This document shows positions 1 to 5,269 of a DNA stretch of 5,269 nt, piece by piece. Location of the stretch: the NCBI GenBank assembly GCA_937923375.1, contig CALAJG010000182.1:1-5269 (forward strand), in the 5' to 3' direction. The translations under genes and the position numbers were made by a program. The notes beneath the pieces were generated by a model. It worked only from the letters and a program-made list of their open reading frames with translations. It was not told where the DNA came from and ran no database searches. This DNA comes from an uncultured Leucothrix sp. Its GTDB lineage: Bacteria; Pseudomonadota; Gammaproteobacteria; Thiotrichales; Thiotrichaceae. Numbering within the stretch: the stretch's first letter is position 1; each line of letters begins with the position of its first letter.

Positions 1-1049
1 AGCAGTACGCTCTGCTCTTGCTGTTGCCAATAATAGTTACCGGAGGCATCGATATGTTCTAGCAGGTTGCGTCGATCCTCGGTTTGCTTAGGGATCAATG
101 GTCCGAAGCGGCGTGAAGCGCGTAACACCCAGATTAAAAAAAGCAGGCCTAAAGTGATCACTAAAGCCCAGAAATACTTCCAGATAATCTCAAATAAATT
201 GGCTATTTTGTCTGAATGGATTAACCAAACGGCCTGCGGTAACAATAAGTCGGATTGCTTCAAGGTCGCCGGTTTTCCACGCACCAATTGCCATAATATT
301 TCGGCGTGATCAAATTTACCAAGTTTGTAATTACTAATGAAGTCAAAATCAGAAACTAAGGTGATCAGACCTTCGTCAATCTGCTGCCTGATCAAGACAT
401 TGTTGCCATTAATGGCGACCTGCTCCAAACCAGTGGTTTTGTCATCATCATTCAACCGGATAGCTCGGTAATAGTCTGGCCCGAGTTCAAGTAGCTTGTC
501 TGAACCTTTTAGTTTGATTTTTTCAGCTTCGCCCTTATCGAATTGAATATTCTCGCGAAGTTGTACTTCTAGAAATTCCTGCAACGGGTCGGTGTCTGAA
601 AATGGCGAAAAGTCTTCACCAGGTTCATCAAAATAAACAGGCTCTTCATCATCATTTTGAGATTCATCAACCAGTGGTGACTCGTTCCCAAAACTGCTCC
701 AGTCTACAATGCCTGAGATGATTAAATGACCGCCTCCGCTAACCCAGCTTAACAGCTCGGAAATCTGGCCAGGGCGCAGCGTTTGTCGTGTCGAACTGAT
801 TAAAATGACGGTGTCAGTATCGGGCAAGGGGTCGAGGTTTTGGAGGCTGCCGAGCGTTTGTGTTGGGATGCCCATGCGCCTCAAGAATAGCTGGCTGGCA
901 TACAGGGGTTTGGTTCTGGCCTCACCGGTAAGTGGTCGCCTCTGCGTTTTTTCGACGTACTCGAAGTTTTGCATGAATGCTAAAATTAGCAGTGCCAGCA
1001 CGGACAGTATGGCGATGGCAATCAGTGCCTTTTTGAGAATCGGGTTCAT
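1..1049 (-). CDS. DUF4350 domain-containing membrane protein (3' end cut by window edge)
   Basis: The frame is open from the ATG at 1049 to the left edge, giving 349 complete residues and no stop. The ATG overlaps the TGA of the upstream DUF4129 gene (ATGA, 4 nt) and has no clear Shine-Dalgarno sequence, so translation is probably coupled. An N-terminal membrane anchor (about residues 8-26) is followed by a large, probably periplasmic domain (about 30-285). That domain contains VILISSTRQTLRP (81-93) and SWVSGGGHLIISG (101-113), the pattern of a class I glutamine-amidotransferase-like Rossmann fold as seen in DUF4350; I see no clear catalytic triad. A strongly acidic stretch lies at about 127-146. 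A second membrane segment (about 290-309) leads into the cytoplasmic motif RRFGP (313-317) and RRNLLEHIDASG (326-337), typical of this family. Roughly 50 residues are probably missing at the C-terminus. The biochemical function is unknown. The family call is firm; the fold is inferred from family knowledge. Confidence 0.88.
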   Translation of the reverse strand, partial: MNPILKKALIAIAILSVLALLILAFMQNFEYVEKTQRRPLTGEARTKPLYASQLFLRRMGIPTQTLGSLQNLDPLPDTDTVILISSTRQTLRPGQISELLSWVSGGGHLIISGIVDWSSFGNESPLVDESQNDDEEPVYFDEPGEDFSPFSDTDPLQEFLEVQLRENIQFDKGEAEKIKLKGSDKLLELGPDYYRAIRLNDDDKTTGLEQVAINGNNVLIRQQIDEGLITLVSDFDFISNYKLGKFDHAEILWQLVRGKPATLKQSDLLLPQAVWLIHSDKIANLFEIIWKYFWALVITLGLLFLIWVLRASRRFGPLIPKQTEDRRNLLEHIDASGNYYWQQQEQSVL

Positions 1050-2614
1050 GGCGCAGCGTCAACTGTCGGTTTGGTAGTGTCGCTAGCAAAGTCTGATTCC
1101 CAATGAGCTAGCAGGTATTGCATGTCAGTTTCAGCAGGCTGCTGATGTGCATAGGCTATTTGCACCCATTGCTTGGTCAACTGTTGAAAATAGCGCTGTT
1201 GGGTCGCTGCAAGCTCCGACCGACTTAGTTTTAGAATATCTCCTTCAGTATGACTGTGTTTAAGTGCTAACTTCTCTCGGTTGATTAGCAGGACTAGTGC
1301 GCTGCGATACAGTAGGCTTAAGGCATCTCGCGCTTTACCTGCTTGCCATAGCGTCAGAGCAGTTGCCAGTACGTCTTTTGGCAAAGAGTCAGTTGTTACG
1401 TCCATGCCAAATAAGATGTCAGGTCGTTCCAGCGAATCACTTTTTGGCTTACGTTCCAATAGGGGTAGCCAGTATCTTCGAAATACATAAAGCGCAATGA
1501 TGGCTGCTGCGATCAAGATCCAGAGACTAAACTCGACAATTTTAGCCATGAAGGCAGCCAGTGAGACTAGCCATTGCGGTCGGTCAGGTACTTCCTTTAT
1601 CTCTTCTTCGCGGTCAATATAGCGCCAGCCCATGACTTTTTTTTCTTGGCTTAAGCCTTGCGATTCCATCACTTCATCAACTATACGTTTGGCTTCACTG
1701 GCTGGCAGACGTCTATCGGCGACAAAACTGTCAGGCAGTTCAATCTTGTTCCCCGCCGTTATTGATGTCTCAGCGTTAACCGGTTTATCTAAAAGCACAA
1801 ACGTAAGGCAAACCGCTAATAAAACAGTAGGCAATGCGGCCAGTTTTTTATCGGCAGCCTGCATGCGCTGTGACATTTTTCGAAAGTCGAGTTCGATATC
1901 CCAAGCTTCTAATTGGGTACGGCGGTTGATGTAAAGTGCGAAGCTTGCGCCAATGTAAAAAGGCTCCAAAAACACCATAACCACTACAAACCCAGTGACG
2001 GCGATGATTTCTACTGAGTACCCGATACCTTCGAGTTGGTTGGTGAACAGGCGGCTTAGCAGGTCATCAGAGTAGTGGGATGGGATAAACAACCAGATCA
2101 GCATGAAAAAAGAGAGGGTCAATATTATCTGGAAACAAAATATTGCAATGGTCAGCCAGACTGCGTCGCTGTGGACATTGCCCACTAGGATTTGCTGGCG
2201 TCTCTTTCTGGCCTTGCCGCGCAAGTTTTCTAGCTGCCAAATCGGTAACCTAAAACCACGACTCAAAGAAAAGCGCCGCCATGTTAACTCGCTAAACAGG
2301 CCTGTTTTAAATATTAGCTGCGGTAATTTTTTAAGTGCATCGTTAATGCTTATTGTCTCTCCAAATAACCGATGGCTGATGATGTGTAATATCAGACGGT
2401 GATAAAGTGGCTTTAACCACCAAAGTAATATCAGCGTAACCCAATAGTATTCATAAGGAATAATAAGCAAAAAAAGAGTGATTAATCCCAACAGCAATAA
2501 GGCAAGGGGAGTGTAAATGATTGACCACCAGGCGCGCACCATCGCGAACCCCAGATCGATAGCTTCCCAGGAGCTGCGCATCCTTACATTGGCGGCGATG
2601 CTTTCAAGCTGCAT
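1046..2614 (-). CDS. DUF4129 domain-containing multi-pass membrane protein
   Basis: This 522-residue protein of unknown biochemical role has several hydrophobic segments, at about residues 33-53, 54-70, 151-176, 200-226, 258-278 and 356-378. The block EPFYIGASFALYINRRTQLE (217-236), continuing into WDIELDFR, is a hallmark of the long gammaproteobacterial DUF4129 proteins. After the last membrane segment comes a soluble C-terminal DUF4129 domain (about 415-500), with DALSLLYRSALVLL and then HTEGDILKLSRSEL followed by an aromatic-rich helix. I place the start at the ATG at 2614, giving MQLESIAANVRMRSSWEAID, because homologues usually begin just before such a segment; GAGG lies 8 nt upstream. 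A TTG 12 codons earlier (2650) is also open and has its own GGAG. With the ATG, the gene overlaps SpoIIM by 11 nt; its TGA overlaps the DUF4350 start by 4 nt. Its neighbours suggest it is part of a membrane complex. Confidence 0.9.
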   Translation of the reverse strand: MQLESIAANVRMRSSWEAIDLGFAMVRAWWSIIYTPLALLLLGLITLFLLIIPYEYYWVTLILLWWLKPLYHRLILHIISHRLFGETISINDALKKLPQLIFKTGLFSELTWRRFSLSRGFRLPIWQLENLRGKARKRRQQILVGNVHSDAVWLTIAIFCFQIILTLSFFMLIWLFIPSHYSDDLLSRLFTNQLEGIGYSVEIIAVTGFVVVMVFLEPFYIGASFALYINRRTQLEAWDIELDFRKMSQRMQAADKKLAALPTVLLAVCLTFVLLDKPVNAETSITAGNKIELPDSFVADRRLPASEAKRIVDEVMESQGLSQEKKVMGWRYIDREEEIKEVPDRPQWLVSLAAFMAKIVEFSLWILIAAAIIALYVFRRYWLPLLERKPKSDSLERPDILFGMDVTTDSLPKDVLATALTLWQAGKARDALSLLYRSALVLLINREKLALKHSHTEGDILKLSRSELAATQQRYFQQLTKQWVQIAYAHQQPAETDMQYLLAHWESDFASDTTKPTVDAAP

Positions 2615-3599
2615 TTGAGGAGCCTCGGCCAACCAGCCAGAAGTAAGCAATCACAAGACTCCAAAGCAGGGCAGCCACAGCATATTTTATCCCAACATTC
2701 AGCGTCATTGATGACCAGAAAGCTTCGACGAACGCTGCCATGATGAACAGCACTACGGCTCCATACATGATTTTAATACTGGTTTTGCCGTTATCAATTA
2801 AGGCGCGGATGCGTGTTTTGCGCCCGGGTGCAATTAGTGCCATGGCTAGCTTGAGCCCGGCGGCACCCGAGATGACAATGGCTGTTAGCTCAAACGCGCT
2901 ATGTCCAGAGACAAAACCCCAGAAAGTATCGATAAATCCAACATGGGTTAGGTGACCAGCGACAGCACCAATGAAGACGCCGTTAAACACCATGAAAAAC
3001 AGCGTGCCAATACCAAATAACATGCCCCCAGCAAATACCTGAAAGCCAATACCGGTATTGTTGCGAATGTAAAAGCCAAACATGGCTAAGTCTGAATCTG
3101 CTTCTCGCTCTCGACCAAGTACACGATTAGCGGGGTCATACATCGACTCAACGTTATTAATCATTTGATTGTCTAAAACGCTAAATACCAGATCTGGTTT
3201 GAGTTGAATCAATACAATCATCAGTATAAGCGGAACATAAAACAGTGCGGTTGAAACTGCCATTACCCGCCATTCCTGACGAACTAGCTGAGGAAACTCT
3301 CCGGCAAAGTAGCTCAGTATTGATTTTAGAAAGTGGCTGCGACTGCCATAAAGAGCCTGATGGCCCCGCACGACCATGCGATTAAGTCGATCAACTAAAA
3401 TCGGGCTATACATTCTCGAATTGGCTAATGCGTAATGCTGGCAGATTTGCCGGTAGGTCGTAGGTAAATCAATCGCTTGCGGCTTTTCAGCCGAGCGCCT
3501 ATTACGCCATGACAGGCTTTTATAATCCAGAACTGCTTCAAACTGTTGCCAGAGGCTTTCGTGTCGCTGCGTAAATTGTTCTTGTCTTCCTGCGCTCAT
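2604..3599 (-). CDS. SpoIIM-like (DUF95) stage II sporulation protein M family membrane protein
   Basis: This 331-residue protein starts at an ATG (3599) that overlaps the TGA of the RDD gene by 4 nt. A soluble N-terminal part (about 1-108) carries LPTTYRQICQHYALANSRMY (45-64) and VDRLNRMVVRGHQALYGSR (69-87), conserved in the Gram-negative members. The SpoIIM/DUF95 core follows, with membrane segments at about 112-133, 185-215, 222-256, 277-296 and 304-324. Diagnostic motifs are FYIRNNTGIGFQVFAGGMLF (176-195), the asparagine-glycine pair in VFNGVFIGAVAGH (204-216) and GFVSGHSAFELTAI (228-241). In Bacillus, SpoIIM acts with SpoIID and SpoIIP in engulfment. Here there are no sporulation genes in view and the organism looks Gram-negative, so the sporulation name should not be taken as a role. 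The family is related by context to MoxR/DUF58 operons; its activity is unknown. Length is normal for this longer subgroup and no defect is visible. Confidence 0.93.
   Translation of the reverse strand: MSAGRQEQFTQRHESLWQQFEAVLDYKSLSWRNRRSAEKPQAIDLPTTYRQICQHYALANSRMYSPILVDRLNRMVVRGHQALYGSRSHFLKSILSYFAGEFPQLVRQEWRVMAVSTALFYVPLILMIVLIQLKPDLVFSVLDNQMINNVESMYDPANRVLGREREADSDLAMFGFYIRNNTGIGFQVFAGGMLFGIGTLFFMVFNGVFIGAVAGHLTHVGFIDTFWGFVSGHSAFELTAIVISGAAGLKLAMALIAPGRKTRIRALIDNGKTSIKIMYGAVVLFIMAAFVEAFWSSMTLNVGIKYAVAALLWSLVIAYFWLVGRGSSNAA
2623..2626 (-). promoter_or_regulatory. Shine-Dalgarno site supporting the DUF4129 ATG start
   Basis: On the minus strand GAGG is followed by an 8-nt spacer (CTCCTCAA) and the ATG at 2614. 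It lies inside the end of the SpoIIM-like gene. The CCTC in the spacer is complementary to GAGG, but the 2-nt loop between them is too tight for a stable full stem. A competing GGAG stands 8 nt before the TTG at 2650, so the site favours the ATG but does not prove it. Confidence 0.5.
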
Positions 3600-4294
3600 C
3601 GTTTACCCATTATCCAACGTCCCATGCCTGAGAGATAATCGGCTGCATTATTTTGTTCATTTATGAGTGGCTTGGCAAACTTTGCCAGCTCTTCAGCGCG
3701 TTCTTCGCTGAGTAAATGACGGCGTTGATAAAATCGAATCAAGGCTTGTTGTTCATTTAATTGCAGTGGTCTTGGCGGTGCAACCGCGTTGATGTCGGTG
3801 TGTTCAGCATCTTTTTTTATAACGTCTTTATGTAACACAACAGTTCCCGCGACAATATCTCCGATTCGCTGAAAGCGATTGTTACTCATCAAACAGATTA
3901 ACCCAAAGCCATAGGCAAACGGGAGAAAGTCAACGAAGCGCAGCAAGTTTCTAATTAAGGACGCGGCAGGTGTGACCGGGCTGGCATTTTCCAGCGCGAC
4001 AAATAATCCAAAAGTGGATTTTCCCGGCGTTTTTCCGCCGTGAAATAACTCAAAGTACACTGGATAGAACCATTCGATTAGGAATATCAGGATGAGTAGA
4101 ATGCCACTGCCGGTATTATCCAGAAAAGACAGGATCATTGCCAAAACGATGATGACGGTAGTACGGATCAAAGTGTCGACTAGCCAGGCATAGAAACGCA
4201 ACACCGGTCCGGCAGGCGCAAGTTTAAGCGCAATACCTTCTGGCGTGTTAATGGAATAAAGCGTATCGATTGGGGTGATCTGAGAGCTGCTCAT
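3596..4294 (-). CDS. RDD family membrane protein
   Basis: This 232-residue protein has the features that name the RDD family: an arginine in the first membrane region and aspartates, here R33 and D40 (RFYAWLVD) and D122 in RNLLRFVDFLP (115-125). It also has the conserved loop GGKTPGKSTFGL (86-97) and the FQRIGDIVAGTVV block (141-153). Hydrophobic segments lie at about 42-58, 64-82 and 120-136. A soluble tail of about 70 residues follows, proline-rich at 172-177 (APPRPL) and then helical and charged (LLSEERAEELAKFAKPL); a similar tail is, to my knowledge, usual in RDD proteins encoded next to SpoIIM genes. Some RDD proteins have been linked to ion transport, but the role here is unknown. It is the first gene of the four-gene block. 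The ATG at 4294 is preceded by AGGG with a short 4-nt spacer, and its TGA overlaps the SpoIIM ATG. Confidence 0.93.
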   Translation of the reverse strand: MSSSQITPIDTLYSINTPEGIALKLAPAGPVLRFYAWLVDTLIRTTVIIVLAMILSFLDNTGSGILLILIFLIEWFYPVYFELFHGGKTPGKSTFGLFVALENASPVTPAASLIRNLLRFVDFLPFAYGFGLICLMSNNRFQRIGDIVAGTVVLHKDVIKKDAEHTDINAVAPPRPLQLNEQQALIRFYQRRHLLSEERAEELAKFAKPLINEQNNAADYLSGMGRWIMGKR

Positions 4295-4399
4295 GAATCC
4301 CTATGATCAACGATGTTTGGTGTTATTTTATTCATTCTTAGTTATGTAAGCTCCCAACTCAACATCCGTTAATAAGTTATTTTGCCGATAAGTATTTCG
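4295..4399 (-). other. AT-rich spacer between recG and the RDD gene
   Basis: This is the only intergenic gap in the window. It separates the recG stop from the RDD start and runs in the same direction as both. I see no GC-rich stem followed by a T run, so no convincing intrinsic terminator for recG. It contains a weak promoter candidate (listed separately) and a short near-repeat of ATAAGT(T)ATT at 4372-4381 and 4388-4396, which is probably chance in AT-rich DNA. Whether the membrane genes are read from their own promoter or by read-through from recG is open. Confidence 0.6.
4334..4362 (-). promoter_or_regulatory. Possible sigma70-type promoter for the RDD-SpoIIM-DUF4129-DUF4350 genes
   Basis: On the minus strand TTGAGT (4357-4362, four of six matches to TTGACA) is followed after exactly 17 nt by AAGAAT (4334-4339, four of six matches to TATAAT). 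The downstream distance to the RDD ATG at 4294 leaves room for a leader of about 30 nt. Both boxes are degenerate and the region is AT-rich, so a chance match is quite possible. Confidence 0.25.
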
Positions 4400-5269
4400 C
4401 TAGACCTGTACGAATACCGCTGCTTGTCTGATCCAACGATCTATCAGGGGTTGAATTGTTTCAGGATGTTCCGTTAATAACAAGTCTGCAGTTTCCTGTA
4501 CTTCCGGTAACATGGCTTCATCTCTGGACAGATCGGCTATTCGAAACTGAAGTTCACCGGTTTGTCTGGTACCAAAGACCTCGCCGGGACCGCGGATTTC
4601 CAGATCAATTCTGGCAATTTCAAACCCGTCGTTACTGTTGCGCAGCGCATCAAGACGTTTGCGAGCGGTTTTTGAAAGGGGGACTTGGTACATTAATACA
4701 CAGCTGCTGGCTGCGGCACCACGACCCACACGGCCCCGTAATTGATGCAGCTGTGCTAAGCCGAGTCGCTCGGCATTTTCTATAATCATCAGACTGGCAT
4801 TGGGGACATCGACACCCACTTCTATGACTGTGGTTGCTACCAGAAGTGCCAGTTCGCCCCCTTTAAACTGCTCCATCACTTCTTGTTTCTCAGGTCCGGA
4901 CATCCGTCCATGCACTAAGCCAATGGATAAGTCAGGCAATTGTGCTTGCAGCATTTCATGGGTTTGTTCGGCATTTTCACATTGTAGCGCTTCGGACTCT
5001 TCGATGAGCGTGCAGACCCAGTAAACCTGCGCACCACTTTTACAAACGGCTTGGATGCGACCGATGATTTCATCGCGCCGACTGTTGGCGATTACCACGG
5101 TCTTGATGGGTGTACGACCGGGTGGTAATTCATCAATCACCGAATAGTCCATATCGGCATAGGCCGTCATTGCCAAGGTTCTGGGAATAGGGGTGGCCGT
5201 CATAATTAACTGATGTGGGTAGCCCAATTCAGGGCGTCCTTTGTCACGAAGCGCCAGTCGTTGGCCGAC
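4400..5269 (-). CDS. recG: ATP-dependent DNA helicase RecG, C-terminal part (5' end cut by window edge)
   Basis: RecG is a superfamily 2 helicase that remodels stalled replication forks and branch-migrates Holliday junctions in the cytoplasm. The frame is open to the right edge, so these 289 residues are the last part of a protein normally near 690 residues long. The wedge domain, Walker A and the DEQH box would lie outside. Visible, counting from the edge, are motif III TATPIPRT (24-31), the YWVCTLIEESE segment (83-93), GLVHGRM (117-123), motif V with TTVIEVGVDVPNAS (146-159) and motif VI QLRGRVGRG (176-184). The RecG-specific translocation (TRG) region follows, with ARKRLDALRNSNDGFEIA (202-219) and DLEIRGPGEVFGTRQTG (222-238). 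From memory these match E. coli RecG nearly residue for residue. All visible helicase motifs are intact, and it ends at a TAG. A TTG codon at 5227 inside this frame is not a start. Confidence 0.97.
   Translation of the reverse strand, partial: VGQRLALRDKGRPELGYPHQLIMTATPIPRTLAMTAYADMDYSVIDELPPGRTPIKTVVIANSRRDEIIGRIQAVCKSGAQVYWVCTLIEESEALQCENAEQTHEMLQAQLPDLSIGLVHGRMSGPEKQEVMEQFKGGELALLVATTVIEVGVDVPNASLMIIENAERLGLAQLHQLRGRVGRGAAASSCVLMYQVPLSKTARKRLDALRNSNDGFEIARIDLEIRGPGEVFGTRQTGELQFRIADLSRDEAMLPEVQETADLLLTEHPETIQPLIDRWIRQAAVFVQV

Noticed and set aside
67..309. Plus-strand open frame of 80 codons at the left edge
   Set aside because: The opposite strand codes the second membrane segment and the RRFGP and LLEHI motifs of DUF4350, which explains the region.
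805..1077. Plus-strand open frame of 90 codons
   Set aside because: It lies opposite the start of the DUF4350 gene, has no family resemblance, and the minus-strand frame has clear family motifs.
1632..1934. Plus-strand open frame of 100 codons
   Set aside because: It is antisense to the DUF4129 gene, within a region coding conserved motifs on the other strand; its protein has no recognisable domain.
2617..2626. Small inverted repeat GAGG-AG-CCTC over the DUF4129 ribosome site
   Set aside because: A 2-nt loop prevents full pairing and the remaining 3-bp stem is too weak to claim a regulatory hairpin.
4372..4396. Near-direct repeat ATAAGT(T)ATT twice in the recG-RDD spacer
   Set aside because: Short, imperfect and AT-rich; two copies alone are expected by chance and match no binding site I recognise.
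4456..4785. Plus-strand open frame of 109 codons
   Set aside because: It is opposite the conserved RecG helicase motifs V and VI; a shadow frame.

Overview
The window reads almost entirely on the minus strand and holds five protein-coding genes. From right to left these are the C-terminal part of recG, then a tightly packed run of four membrane-protein genes: an RDD-family protein, a SpoIIM (DUF95)-like protein, a DUF4129 protein and a DUF4350 protein. Both ends are cut: recG lacks its 5' part (right edge) and the DUF4350 gene lacks its 3' end (left edge). The RecG fragment is very close to the gammaproteobacterial (E. coli-type) protein, base composition looks moderate (near half GC), and this set of membrane genes is known from Gram-negative Gammaproteobacteria. 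I therefore infer a non-sporulating gammaproteobacterial chromosome; nothing narrows the genus safely.

Layout: 4400-5269 is recG, a DNA-repair helicase. 4295-4399 is an AT-rich spacer of 105 bp with a weak promoter candidate facing the membrane genes. The four genes then follow with no gaps: RDD and SpoIIM overlap by 4 nt (ATGA), SpoIIM and DUF4129 overlap by 11 nt with the preferred ATG start, and DUF4129 and DUF4350 overlap by 4 nt (ATGA). This strongly suggests one translationally coupled operon. No mobile element, RNA gene, CRISPR array or convincing terminator is visible.

The four-gene block is the less understood part of the window. RDD, SpoIIM-like, DUF4129 and DUF4350 proteins are often encoded together, commonly beside a MoxR-type AAA+ ATPase and a DUF58 (von Willebrand A-like) protein. 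Those partners would be expected just beyond the left edge but cannot be seen here. The likely picture is an inner-membrane assembly, possibly served by a MoxR chaperone, acting on envelope function. The exact role is not established, and the recG neighbour gives no obvious functional clue.
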